A model generated the notes under the pieces. It had not been told where the DNA came from. It worked only from the letters and a program-made list of their open reading frames with translations, and searched no databases. Below are positions 15,565 to 22,773 of a stretch of DNA of 37,188 bases, in pieces. The translations under genes were made by a program, and so were the position numbers. Source of the DNA: Methyloceanibacter sp. (GTDB lineage: Bacteria; Pseudomonadota; Alphaproteobacteria; Rhizobiales; Methyloligellaceae). The DNA lies in NCBI GenBank assembly GCA_030064755.1, contig JASJEH010000029.1, positions 1 to 37,188 on the forward strand, given 5' to 3'. How positions within the stretch are numbered: the first letter of the stretch is position 1; each line of letters opens with the position of its first letter.

Positions 15565-16829
15565 GCAGGCCCGCATTCCTCTACGACAACCGCCTTGACG
15601 ACGGCACTCCGGTTGCCTCGACCACCGAGACCGGCTTTGACGTTCTGAACTTGCGCGACTGGAAGCCGTACACTTTCTGGAAACCAACGGCTGTGCCCGC
15701 GACTGTCACGGTCGATGCTGGCGTGCCCCGTCCGACCGACTACGCGCTTCTGTGGGGCCACAATCTCTACTCGAGCAACGTCCGGTTCGACGTTGAGCAT
15801 TCGAGCGACAATTTTGTTGCGGACACCACGACCCTTAGCTACTCGGCGGAAAGCGACAAGCCGCTGGCGGTTTACTTCACGGAAGTAACCAAGCGCTATT
15901 GGCGCCTTGCCTTAAGCGAAAACAATCTTCTCACTCGCACTGAGGAATTCGATCACGCCGACTGGAGCTTGCTCCAGGCTAGTCTTGAGGCGAACGCGGT
16001 CTTGCCTCCTGGGGCCCTCACGGCCGCCTACCGGCTGACCCAAGTCACAGACGCTTTCGACAACATCAGTCAGGACGTCACGCTTACGGCCAGCACCAAT
16101 CACCGCATGAGCATCTTCGCAAAGCCGGACGATACGGTCGACAGCTTGCTCCGGATTCAAGATCTAACCGCCGGTTCCGAGTTGGCGAACATCCGCATCG
16201 GTTGGGTCAACGGTGTGCCCTCGACAGCATCGTCGCTAGGCGCATCGAACATCACTTACGAAGATCAAGGCGATGGGTGGTATCGCTGCGGCTTCCAATT
16301 TACGACAAGCGTAAACACCTCATTTCAAGTCCAGATTCAGCCTGATCGCGATGCCCTTGGCCGTTCGCTTTTCGTCACCGGCGCCCATGTCCATGCGGGT
16401 ACGCCAAACTTCTTCTACAACCCGGTTGGCGCCGGCACGCAGCTTATCCCGACCATCGCAATTGCCTCGATCGGCAAGCTACTCGAAATGCCGGCCGGCC
16501 TGCCGCAGCGCTTCGATCCGACCATGCGCGAGCCGCAAGGGCGCCTCAGCCGCTCGGCCGCTGGGCACCCCCTGGGCCGCACCACGGATTTCGAAATGTG
16601 GGACGCCGATTTGCGCTTTCGCTGGGCGTCCAAGGCCTTCGTCCGGGGCGCCTGGCGCACGGCCTGGGACAGCCACATGCGGGATAATCCCTTCGTCTTT
16701 GCCTGGGACCGGGGCAACTATCCCGAAGAGCTTTTTCTGGTCAACCAAACAAGAGGCTATACCTCGCCCCATAGCAGCGGCGATGTGGTCGAGATTGTCA
16801 TGAAGGTGGAAGGGCTGGCGCTGGAATGA
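15561..16829 (+). CDS. Distal tail protein with inserted carbohydrate-binding-like domain
   Basis: The 422-aa protein follows the tape measure gene, the position of distal tail proteins. The outer parts, residues 1-118 (ending KRYWRLALS) and from about 296 on (IPTIAIASIGKLLEMP), read as one beta-sandwich family interrupted by 119-294. The insert begins NLLTRTEEFDHADW and ends with a GWYRCGFQFTTS strand, the pattern of phage-borne carbohydrate-binding modules. The insert looks less GC-rich than its flanks, as if gained recently. A receptor or glycan contact is likely for the insert. Confidence 0.75.
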   Translation: MSRPAFLYDNRLDDGTPVASTTETGFDVLNLRDWKPYTFWKPTAVPATVTVDAGVPRPTDYALLWGHNLYSSNVRFDVEHSSDNFVADTTTLSYSAESDKPLAVYFTEVTKRYWRLALSENNLLTRTEEFDHADWSLLQASLEANAVLPPGALTAAYRLTQVTDAFDNISQDVTLTASTNHRMSIFAKPDDTVDSLLRIQDLTAGSELANIRIGWVNGVPSTASSLGASNITYEDQGDGWYRCGFQFTTSVNTSFQVQIQPDRDALGRSLFVTGAHVHAGTPNFFYNPVGAGTQLIPTIAIASIGKLLEMPAGLPQRFDPTMREPQGRLSRSAAGHPLGRTTDFEMWDADLRFRWASKAFVRGAWRTAWDSHMRDNPFVFAWDRGNYPEELFLVNQTRGYTSPHSSGDVVEIVMKVEGLALE

Positions 16830-18532
16830 GCGACTTCGCCCGGACCCAAACCGATCTCCTGGAATTGGATATCGACACCTGCACGCTCACCTATGGCGTT
16901 CTGCCCTGTACGGCGTCGGGAGCGGCGGGCAGCGAGTGCTATAACACCTTCGGCACTTGCCAGGACCAGGCTAACTTCGACATGGGGACCAAGTCGATCA
17001 AGTTCTGTTCTCGCGGCGCTCCGATCCCCCTGAGCGAGCCCGGCATTATCCCGTCCCTCATGTCGGTGCGCGCGGCCGCCACGGAGATCGACCTCGAGAA
17101 AGGTCTGTCCCGCCGGCGGGGCGCCGATATCACGCTGATGGACTCGGCGGAAGAAGACCACCTTCTCGACTCCTACGCCGCCACGCGCAGCCAGAAGGCC
17201 ATAGGATCGTTCTGGCGGCGTCTCCTGGCCCGCAACAGCAACACCAGCGGCCGCCCCGCCCGCCTCCGCCGCGCCTTCTTCACGAACGGCTGGGATAACG
17301 CGGAATTCACCGACGAAAACTACATCATCGAAGCGATCTCCGGCCCGGACGATAACGGCCAGGTCCGGATCGAACTGAAAGACCTGATCACCCTTGCCGA
17401 CCGGCGGCAGGTTCCCGAGCCCAAGGACGGGCGCCTTGCGGCGGCCCTGACTGAGACAGGCCTGAGCGCAACGCTCCAGACGGGGCAGGGCGCGGACTAT
17501 GCGGCAACCGGCTACATCACCATCGGCCGCGAGGTCATCGAGTACACAAGCAACAGCAGCGACGTTCTGTCTTGGCCCGACACCGGCCACCGCGGCGCAT
17601 TCGGAACCGAGGCGGCCGAGCACGACATTGACGACGCGGTTGCTCAGGCGCGCGTCTGGACCAACACGCCCATCACCACGGTCATGCAGAACATCTTGAC
17701 GGAATCCGGAATCGACGCGGGCGATATCGACACGGCGGGCTTCGCCGACGAGGAAGCAACGTGGCTTGGGCCTTCCTACAACGTGACCGCCTGCATCCCG
17801 AAGCCCGAGGACTCGGACAAGCTCCTTGCGGACCTGACCCGCATCGTGCGCGGCGTTCTCTGGTGGAGCCCAACGGATAACAAGGTCCGCTTCAAGGTCT
17901 TCGCGCCGCCGGTGCCGGGTCCTGCCGTGCCGCTCCTGACCGACGACGCCCACATCATCGCGGAGAGCACCAAGATTGCGCGGCAGGACAAGCTTCGCAC
18001 CACGGTAAGGGCGACCTTTTACGGCTTGCGCAGCGCGACGGAGAACCGCTCCGAAAGCGCCAACTACAATCTGACGGCGATCTATATCGACACGGTGGCC
18101 GAAAGCCCGAACGAGTACGGCGACCGGCGAAACTTCGAATCCTTCAACAGGTGGTGGACGGCGGATAACCGGGTTGCGGCGGTCAGCGAGGTGACCCGTT
18201 CCGCGCTCTACTACCGGGATGCTCCGGTCGAGATCGACCTGGCCGTGTCGGCAAAGGACGCCTCCCTGCAGGAAGCCGATATTGTCGATATCGAGACAGG
18301 GCTTTACACCGACACCGAGGGGCGGCCTCTCAGGCTGCGCTCAATCATTATCCGCCGCGACCAGCGGGGCGATCAAATCCGCCTGAAATGCCGGGGCACA
18401 AATTTCGCAGAGCGGGTGGCCTTCATCGCGCCGGACACCGCTGGGGACTACCCAAGCGATCCGGAATATGCCCACATCGCAGCGGACGCCAACGGATTCT
18501 CCGATGGCACCAAGCCCTATGTGATTTTCTGA
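16826..18532 (+). CDS. Tail tip/hub protein with N-terminal cysteine cluster
   Basis: This 568-aa protein is the largest tail-tip gene and probably forms the hub that closes the tail and carries adsorption proteins. Cysteines at 19, 28, 38, 44 and 61 (CTLTYGVLPC, CYNTFGTC, KFCSRG) suggest a metal or Fe-S site or disulfides, recalling the Fe-S tip protein gpL of lambda. The rest is beta-rich with repeated strand-turn units (QVRIELKDLITLADRRQVP, EADIVDIETGLYTDTEGRP). No lambda J-sized protein exists in the window, so this may take over part of that job. Confidence 0.7.
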   Translation: MSDFARTQTDLLELDIDTCTLTYGVLPCTASGAAGSECYNTFGTCQDQANFDMGTKSIKFCSRGAPIPLSEPGIIPSLMSVRAAATEIDLEKGLSRRRGADITLMDSAEEDHLLDSYAATRSQKAIGSFWRRLLARNSNTSGRPARLRRAFFTNGWDNAEFTDENYIIEAISGPDDNGQVRIELKDLITLADRRQVPEPKDGRLAAALTETGLSATLQTGQGADYAATGYITIGREVIEYTSNSSDVLSWPDTGHRGAFGTEAAEHDIDDAVAQARVWTNTPITTVMQNILTESGIDAGDIDTAGFADEEATWLGPSYNVTACIPKPEDSDKLLADLTRIVRGVLWWSPTDNKVRFKVFAPPVPGPAVPLLTDDAHIIAESTKIARQDKLRTTVRATFYGLRSATENRSESANYNLTAIYIDTVAESPNEYGDRRNFESFNRWWTADNRVAAVSEVTRSALYYRDAPVEIDLAVSAKDASLQEADIVDIETGLYTDTEGRPLRLRSIIIRRDQRGDQIRLKCRGTNFAERVAFIAPDTAGDYPSDPEYAHIAADANGFSDGTKPYVIF

Positions 18533-18539
18533 GGGACCA

Positions 18540-19508
18540 ATGGTAGCGCCAAGCAAGAACTTTACGAGCATCCCGGATACGTCGGTCGACACGGATTCGC
18601 CGCTGACGACAACCCTGATGACGCAATACCGGGACAACGATATCCACCTTGAAGAATGGCTGGGCAAGAACTACACGGCGGCGGTGGATCACGATCACGA
18701 CGGCGTAAACTCGGCCCTGATCACCATTCCGGCCGGGTCCATCGGCCAAACCGAGATTGGCAGCTCAGCCGTCGGCCAGGGCGAGCTCAAGACCAGCACG
18801 AGCACGGTATCGGCCACCAACGGCAATCCAGCGCACCTGACTCTTGGCAGCGGACAGTACGGGCTTTCCTACCGCTTCCGGACCTTCGATCCGTCCAGCG
18901 GCGCATTGACCTCGCAGTTCAGCGACAACAACTCGCCCGGCGCTTCCTTCATCACCCGGATCTTCCTGGACCCTGGTGGCAGCAGCGATGCCGAATGCCA
19001 GCAGCGCTATGTCACCGCCTCGCCGCCCTTCAACCTGGGCGACGGCGACATGGCGGGCTTTGTCTTCGTGCTGGTGGACCGGCTCTCGAAAGTGCTGGCC
19101 ACCTACACCGCCATCGTCCCGCCCTGGGCCTACAACGGCCCCACGGATCTGAGGCCGATTGGATGGGACGATCAGGGGCGCCCGCTCCGGCGCGAGGACG
19201 TGGCCCCCAGCGACGATCTGGACGAATACGCCGAACGGATCGCCAACGCCAAGCTGGTCCCGATCGACCAGGAATGGAAGCAACGGGATATGGGCAAAAT
19301 CCCCCATCCCTTCCAGGGCAACGACCTGGCCGGCAAGACCGTCGTTCTCCTCGACCCCCTGTGCGACAAATGCGAAAAGCTGATGCTGTTCAACGAGCAC
19401 GGCGAAAGCGTCTCAAGGCTCCTGACAGGCGGCAAGATCAAGTTCGACAACACTCCCCTGAACCGGCGCGGGCCGCTGAACGTGCAACAGGTCAAATTCT
19501 GCTTCTAG
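18540..19508 (+). CDS. Distal tail fibre/tip protein
   Basis: The 322-aa protein is the last structural gene. Its N-terminus (TTTLMTQYRDNDIHLEEWLG) and the following DHDHDGVNSALI segment are typical of phage tail fibre attachment regions; the His/Asp cluster may bind a metal. A short repeat-like stretch (GSIGQTEIGSSAVGQGELKT) then leads to a beta-rich part and a C-terminus with CDKC (371-like paired Cys, about residues 279-282). It is the best candidate for host range besides the distal protein at 15561. GAGGG precedes the ATG. Confidence 0.65.
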   Translation: MVAPSKNFTSIPDTSVDTDSPLTTTLMTQYRDNDIHLEEWLGKNYTAAVDHDHDGVNSALITIPAGSIGQTEIGSSAVGQGELKTSTSTVSATNGNPAHLTLGSGQYGLSYRFRTFDPSSGALTSQFSDNNSPGASFITRIFLDPGGSSDAECQQRYVTASPPFNLGDGDMAGFVFVLVDRLSKVLATYTAIVPPWAYNGPTDLRPIGWDDQGRPLRREDVAPSDDLDEYAERIANAKLVPIDQEWKQRDMGKIPHPFQGNDLAGKTVVLLDPLCDKCEKLMLFNEHGESVSRLLTGGKIKFDNTPLNRRGPLNVQQVKFCF

Positions 19509-19565
19509 GTGTGAAACGCTTTACAGCCAGTCCTTAAAAAACCGTTTATTTTCGTAATAGAGCGG

Positions 19566-19594
19566 TTGAATTGTTCTGCTATGCGAGATAGCAT
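19566..19594 (+). promoter_or_regulatory. Putative sigma70 promoter with inverted repeat
   Basis: TTGAAT (19566-19571), a 17-base spacer and TAGCAT (19589-19594) form a weak promoter after the tail operon. A perfect inverted repeat, TGCTAT/ATAGCA (19577-19582 and 19588-19593), covers the spacer and -10 element, so it could be an operator. ATAGCA occurs again just downstream. The 116-base gap 19509-19624 shows nothing else clear; no strong terminator is seen. Confidence 0.4.
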
Positions 19595-19624
19595 TAACCA
19601 TAGCAAGCAAGCGAGGACTGACCG

Positions 19625-19810
19625 ATGCAGACTACATTGGAAAAGCTCCAGATAAAGCTTCAGCGCCTTGGCTATGTGATCCTCTACCTGCGCCAGCCAA
19701 TCCCCAGCAAAGACGAGCTCGGCGTTATCGCCTACTGCAAACCGGAAGACCTCGACCCCTGCCGCCAGGGCGCGCGAGTCTTTCAGGTCGAAACCGTGGC
19801 GGATCGTTAA
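19625..19810 (+). CDS. Small hypothetical protein
   Basis: This 61-aa protein (starting MQTTLEKLQIKLQRLGYVIL) is preceded by GAGGA and stands alone between two promoter-like regions. It has an amphipathic helix then strands (ELGVIAYCKPEDLDP). No signal peptide or membrane segment. Function unknown; the first gene after the tail block may be regulatory or an early moron. Confidence 0.65.
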   Translation: MQTTLEKLQIKLQRLGYVILYLRQPIPSKDELGVIAYCKPEDLDPCRQGARVFQVETVADR

Positions 19811-19817
19811 CACACTA

Positions 19818-19847
19818 TTGATAAACCTGCCCCCCTGGTGCCATTAT
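19818..19847 (+). promoter_or_regulatory. Putative sigma70 promoter
   Basis: TTGATA (19818-19823), an 18-base spacer and CATTAT (19842-19847) precede the gene at 19890. The -35 matches consensus at five of six positions, the -10 at four. The same TTG could be read as a start codon of a longer ORF, but promoter plus hairpin upstream make the ATG at 19890 the better start. Confidence 0.45.
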
Positions 19848-19861
19848 CCGTGCGGGGAAGG

Positions 19862-19882
19862 GCTTCCTACAGCACAGGAAGC
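19862..19882 (+). promoter_or_regulatory. Hairpin covering a ribosome binding site
   Basis: GCTTCCT (19862-19868) and AGGAAGC (19876-19882) form a perfect 7-bp stem with a 7-base loop. The right arm contains AGGA, the only ribosome-site-like sequence before the ATG at 19890. The fold would hide it. No U-tract follows, so it is not a standard terminator. Confidence 0.55.
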
Positions 19883-19889
19883 AAAAACC

Positions 19890-20069
19890 ATGGCAAAAGG
19901 CATGAGCCACGACTCGCACGTATGCCTTGAAGTGCATGCGCGGGGTTGGAGCGACGAGGACTGCATCAAGGTTCTCGAGGAAATCCTGGCGACCCTGAAA
20001 AAGGGTTCCAGCTACGACTATCCGAAGACCGCCGACGTGAGGTGGAACCACGGCTCGGGCGGTCCCTGA
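19890..20069 (+). CDS. Small soluble hypothetical protein
   Basis: A 59-aa protein (MAKGMSHDSHVCLEVHARGW start) with a helix around DEDCIKVLEEILATLKKG. The start is set by AGGA inside the hairpin at 19862-19882. No signal peptide. Four bases separate its stop from the following membrane protein gene. Function unknown. Confidence 0.65.
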   Translation: MAKGMSHDSHVCLEVHARGWSDEDCIKVLEEILATLKKGSSYDYPKTADVRWNHGSGGP

Positions 20070-20073
20070 TCCA

Positions 20074-20634
20074 ATGCCTTCAGGTCTCCCCCGGGTCCTG
20101 AAAGCACTGTGGCAGACCGGGCCTTTGGTCATCCTGGGCTTGGTCTGCTACTTCCTGTCGGCTTTCCTGGATAACTTCTGGTACCACGCCGAAGACTTCA
20201 TGTGGCTGGCCCCTGAAGGCTGGTCTGTCTACGACATGCAACTCCGCATGTACACGGCGGCAAACCAGATCATGCGGGCGATCTATTGCATTCTGGTCGC
20301 AACGGTCGTCAGCGCCTTTACGCAACTGGTCCCGGTCAAGAGCTACACTTACGGCGGCGTTGTCCTGGCGGCCTGCATCTGGTGGGTTTTGGCCATCGCC
20401 GAGACCTTCGCGGTCGTACAGTACATTCTCTGCAAGATCGTAGGCGACCGGCAAAGTATTGAGATGTTAAGGCTTCTTTATGATGTTCAGGGTACGACTT
20501 CAGCATGTGACCGCTTCGCCGGCAACCTCATGGAATGGGGTCCGCTGACGATCAGCACGATTGCGATTCTTTGGATTCTTTGGAGAGCGTACCAGGTATG
20601 GCGCAACCAGACTCAGAAGCCTACGGATGGCTAG
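20074..20634 (+). CDS. Multi-spanning membrane protein
   Basis: The 186-aa protein has about four hydrophobic segments: 16-34 (GPLVILGLVCYFLSAFL), 68-86 (AIYCILVATVVSAFTQL), 93-115 (GGVVLAACIWWVLAIAETFA) and 155-170 (LTISTIAILWILWRAYQVW). It sits at the front of the presumed lysis region, so a holin-like role is possible, but it is larger than most holins and no family is recognised. The next gene begins inside its 3' end. Confidence 0.7.
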   Translation: MPSGLPRVLKALWQTGPLVILGLVCYFLSAFLDNFWYHAEDFMWLAPEGWSVYDMQLRMYTAANQIMRAIYCILVATVVSAFTQLVPVKSYTYGGVVLAACIWWVLAIAETFAVVQYILCKIVGDRQSIEMLRLLYDVQGTTSACDRFAGNLMEWGPLTISTIAILWILWRAYQVWRNQTQKPTDG

Positions 20635-20867
20635 CGGCTCTCTGCATTGCGCTGGTTTCGGTTCTGGTCAAGGTCATCGGCAAGGTCGTCAAGAACAGCG
20701 AGGACACCTTAGCGATTGTCCTCCGCCGGGACCTCGACGCCCTACAGGACGCTTTCGAGCACGAACGCAAAGAGAACAAGGAACTGCACGGCAGGGTGGA
20801 AAGCCTAACTACCGAGGTGAAGGTTCTGAAAGCCCGCCTCGGCCTGAACGGACAATCCCGCCGATGA
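20598..20867 (+). CDS. Membrane-anchored coiled-coil protein (DUF2730/i-spanin-like)
   Basis: This 89-aa protein has one N-terminal membrane segment (WLAALCIALVSVLVKVIGKVV) followed by a coiled coil (DALQDAFEHERKENKELHGRV, ESLTTEVKVLKARL). This is the layout of inner-membrane spanins and of DUF2730 proteins near phage lysis genes. The ATG at 20598, inside the preceding gene, is preferred over an upstream start that gives a polar, unlikely extension. Its stop overlaps a 19-codon ORF as ATGA. Confidence 0.65.
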   Translation: MAQPDSEAYGWLAALCIALVSVLVKVIGKVVKNSEDTLAIVLRRDLDALQDAFEHERKENKELHGRVESLTTEVKVLKARLGLNGQSRR

Positions 20868-20923
20868 GACTCCTCACTCTCCTGATCTGTTTGCTCCTCC
20901 CCGCCCAGGGCATGGTGCTTTAA
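20864..20923 (+). CDS. 19-aa hydrophobic micropeptide, coupled
   Basis: ATGA overlap with the preceding coiled-coil gene opens a 19-codon ORF, MRLLTLLICLLLPAQGMVL, almost wholly hydrophobic and signal-peptide-like. Nesting or coupling with a membrane-anchored coiled-coil protein recalls Rz/Rz1 pairs, but the peptide is too short for a working outer-membrane spanin. It could be a remnant or a membrane micropeptide. Sequence support is limited to the start overlap and composition. Confidence 0.35.
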   Translation: MRLLTLLICLLLPAQGMVL

Positions 20924-20945
20924 CCTTTCCTTAACCCATTCCCGG

Positions 20946-20974
20946 TTGAGAATGCCTCCACGCAAGAGTATAAA
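20946..20974 (+). promoter_or_regulatory. Strong sigma70-like promoter
   Basis: TTGAGA (20946-20951), exactly 17 bases, TATAAA (20969-20974): five of six matches in each box. It would start RNA near 20981 and transcribe the small membrane gene at 21006, the lipoprotein and two following genes. This also rules out the TTG at 20946 as a start codon. Confidence 0.75.
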
Positions 20975-21005
20975 TGCGCGCACCAGAAACAACCCGGTGA
21001 TCATT

Positions 21006-21179
21006 ATGAGCACTTACAGCAAAGCGTTCGGCGCGGCTGGCGGCGGTGCGGTTGGTATCGTCGTGACCTGGGCTCTTCAGGAACTCTTTGGCGTTTCCGT
21101 TTCCGCTGAAGTCGCGGCGGCAATCGCCACTCTTTGCGGCGGCGTTGCCACGTGGGGCGCCCCTGCCAACAAAGGATAG
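21006..21179 (+). CDS. Small hydrophobic, holin-like protein
   Basis: The 57-aa protein has two hydrophobic stretches: 8-26 (GAAGGGAVGIVVTWALQEL) and 31-50 (VSAEVAAAIATLCGGVATWG). Small size, two membrane helices, short polar ends and position right behind a strong promoter fit a holin or pore-forming protein, though no family is recognised. The ribosome site is weak (GGTGA). It is directly followed by a lipoprotein gene, a pairing common in lysis cassettes. Confidence 0.6.
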   Translation: MSTYSKAFGAAGGGAVGIVVTWALQELFGVSVSAEVAAAIATLCGGVATWGAPANKG

Positions 21180-21182
21180 GTC

Positions 21183-21452
21183 ATGCGTATCTTCATCCCC
21201 ATCTTTCTTGCCCTCGCTCTCTCGGCCTGCGGCAACACCTCCCTACTGGGCAAGTTCCAGGATCTCCAGGCCAAGGGCGAGAAGCACGCCGCCAAGGGTC
21301 TCTCGGAAGTCCTGGTCTACCGTTGCGGCACCATGTCGGTCGCACAGCGCCAGAATCTCGTGAACGCCATCAACGCCGATCTGACGGCCAAAGGGAACCC
21401 GGCCCAAGCCAAGGCCGCTGATTGCGACGGTGACGGCAACTCGGATTTCTAG
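21183..21452 (+). CDS. Lipoprotein with C-terminal Asp-rich motif
   Basis: The 89-aa precursor has a lipoprotein signal (IFLALALSAC) with lipobox LSAC and modified Cys16. The mature protein is helical and ends CDGDGNSDF, a calcium-loop-like DxDGNxD motif with a Cys that could pair with the Cys in VYRCGTMS. Outer-membrane anchoring would suit an o-spanin or a surface-exclusion role. Position after the holin-like gene favours lysis. Its 3' end overlaps the next ORF by 23 bases. Confidence 0.75.
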   Translation: MRIFIPIFLALALSACGNTSLLGKFQDLQAKGEKHAAKGLSEVLVYRCGTMSVAQRQNLVNAINADLTAKGNPAQAKAADCDGDGNSDF

Positions 21453-21666
21453 GGAATACCTCGCCCTGCTGGCCGTGCGGCGCTATCTGCGAGGCACGCG
21501 GGGCTTTCGGTCCAAGCGGCATGATCTTCGCGAGCGGCTGTCAGAGATCGTTGACTGGGGCCTGCGCCGCGCTGAACCACGCCAGCCACTTGAGAGAACC
21601 ATCCTGGGCCACGCCGCCGAGGAGCAACGCCACCTGATAGAGGAAGACCAATGCGCCCCTTCCTGA
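21430..21666 (+). CDS. Basic hypothetical protein
   Basis: The 78-aa ORF starts at GTG 21430 inside the lipoprotein gene and overlaps the next gene by 16 bases. It is Arg-rich and helical (YLALLAVRRYLRGTRGFRSK, RHDLRERLSEIVDWGLRRAE). No clear ribosome site is visible, so coupling must be assumed. It is included because it fills an otherwise empty 200 bases in a dense genome. Function unknown. Confidence 0.5.
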   Translation: MTATRISREYLALLAVRRYLRGTRGFRSKRHDLRERLSEIVDWGLRRAEPRQPLERTILGHAAEEQRHLIEEDQCAPS

Positions 21667-22043
21667 TCTTCATTCTCACGTTTCTGGCCGCGCCCGTAGT
21701 GCAGGCCCAGAGCAACCCGGATCTGTCTGGCTTCACGCCGACCGCCAAGGCAATCGTGGAATACGCTGGCGGCGGCGCGGGGACTGTAGTTCGGGAGATC
21801 GACCTCGGCTGGGGAGCGCCGCAGAAGTACCGGATCGAACTGCTGCCCGGTGTCGACCGTTGGGTCTATCCCGTGACCAGCTTGGTGCACTGCAACGCGC
21901 TATTGGTTGCTGGCGGCGACACGCCAACGGACAACAGGTTCACGCGGGCCCAAAATGCTTACGACACGATGCTCGCCGGCATGACCGATACGACAGATCC
22001 GGCCAACTCCTACACCGTGCGCTGCGAAGACGGCTGGCCCTAG
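21651..22043 (+). CDS. Secreted periplasmic hypothetical protein
   Basis: The 130-aa precursor has a standard signal peptide (MRPFLIFILTFLAAPVVQA) with cleavage after AQA, then about 110 residues with two Cys (VHCNALL and VRCEDGWP) that could form a disulfide. No glycosidase, amidase or peptidase motif is seen, yet it is the only secreted, globular product in the lysis region and so a candidate for a new type of wall-active or exclusion protein. It converges with and overlaps the leftward operon end by 4 bases. Confidence 0.7.
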   Translation: MRPFLIFILTFLAAPVVQAQSNPDLSGFTPTAKAIVEYAGGGAGTVVREIDLGWGAPQKYRIELLPGVDRWVYPVTSLVHCNALLVAGGDTPTDNRFTRAQNAYDTMLAGMTDTTDPANSYTVRCEDGWP

Positions 22044-22264
22044 ATCTCGCCACGCCAGACGCACTGAGCCCTGATGCGGCCCTCGTTGACCGAGCGCTGC
22101 TCGGAGTCGGCGAGGATCTGAACAGCGATCTCCATAGCCATGTCCAGGCAATCCCCGTAATGCTGGATAGGCCCGAACTCGACAGGCGGGTCTACGGCAT
22201 CCTCAACCGGGCACCGTTCCCAGAGCGCGGCGCAGATCCAGACGACTGCAAAGAAGCCGGTCAT
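22040..22264 (-). CDS. Small protein with N-terminal hydrophobic segment
   Basis: This 74-aa leftward gene is the last of the leftward operon and its stop meets the end of a rightward gene. The N-terminus (MTGFFAVVWICAALWE) is hydrophobic and could be a signal or membrane anchor; three Cys follow. A helix (DCLDMAMEIAVQILADSEQR) comes after it. It starts with ATGA overlap to the gene upstream. Function unknown. Confidence 0.65.
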   Translation of the reverse strand: MTGFFAVVWICAALWERCPVEDAVDPPVEFGPIQHYGDCLDMAMEIAVQILADSEQRSVNEGRIRAQCVWRGEI

Positions 22265-22608
22265 TCTTTCAACTCACTCAGCTTCTCGAACGGGTGAGGC
22301 TTGGGCGCAATGCGCTTAAGTCTAGGCACCTTGTCCGACTCTATCTTTCGGCGCTTGGATCTAGGCTTGCCGTTCTTGGCAATCACCCGCTTGACGCCCA
22401 GCAAATGCCGTAAATTGGCAAGGCTGTTTCGCAGTCCGCGCCAGTTGTCCGAGGGCGAGCTAGGGTAGATGAAGCGCAGCTCGCGGCCCCGGAAACTGAA
22501 GCGCAATTCCTGATGATCGCCTCCGGTGGTGCCCGTCTCAACCTTGGTCACGCCATGCGCTTCCAGTTCGGCAACGAGAGCGGCTGTGTAGGGGTGACGG
22601 CGTTTCAT
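22261..22608 (-). CDS. HicA-resembling small basic protein
   Basis: The 115-aa protein has a compact alpha/beta N-terminal half, TGGDHQELRFSFRGRELRFI followed by SPSDNWRGLRNSLANLRHLL, that recalls HicA-type double-stranded-RNA-binding folds and similar small phage proteins. The rest is a basic tail (KRVIAKNGKPRSKRRKIE). No HicB-like partner is next to it, so a toxin role is doubtful; an RNA-binding or anti-defence role is equally possible. It overlaps the downstream gene by 4 bases. Confidence 0.6.
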   Translation of the reverse strand: MKRRHPYTAALVAELEAHGVTKVETGTTGGDHQELRFSFRGRELRFIYPSSPSDNWRGLRNSLANLRHLLGVKRVIAKNGKPRSKRRKIESDKVPRLKRIAPKPHPFEKLSELKE

Positions 22609-22614
22609 CGCTCT

Positions 22615-22773
22615 CTAGTTCCTTCTCTTTGGCCACGAAATGCCGTTTTGGGCACAATAGAGCAGCCACACAGCCCATGCGGCAAAACCCCAAAACCCCA
22701 GCCAGCCTAGGCCGGACAGGCTAACGCCGTCTTGGCACGAATTGATAAGTGCGTGTATTTCTTCTGGCGTCAT
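22615..22773 (-). CDS. 52-aa single-pass membrane protein
   Basis: A short ORF reads MTPEEIHALINSCQDG, then a Trp-rich membrane segment (GLGWLGFWGFAAWAVWLLYC) and the basic end SWPKRRN, giving an N-out/C-in-like topology by the positive-inside rule. Its ATG overlaps the HNH gene stop as ATGA. The coupling on one side and a six-base gap on the other support it. Function unknown. Confidence 0.6.
   Translation of the reverse strand: MTPEEIHALINSCQDGVSLSGLGWLGFWGFAAWAVWLLYCAQNGISWPKRRN

Noticed and set aside
16757-17953. 398-codon open frame on the minus strand
   Set aside because: Antisense to the tail hub gene, Gly/Arg/Val-rich, no known motif and against the operon direction.
20946-21005. 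TTG start for a longer version of the holin-like protein
   Set aside because: The TTG is the first half of a near-consensus -35 box and RNA would start downstream of it.
20924-21005. Intrinsic terminator after the coiled-coil gene
   Set aside because: No stable stem followed by a T-run is visible; the stretch is better explained by the promoter at 20946-20974.
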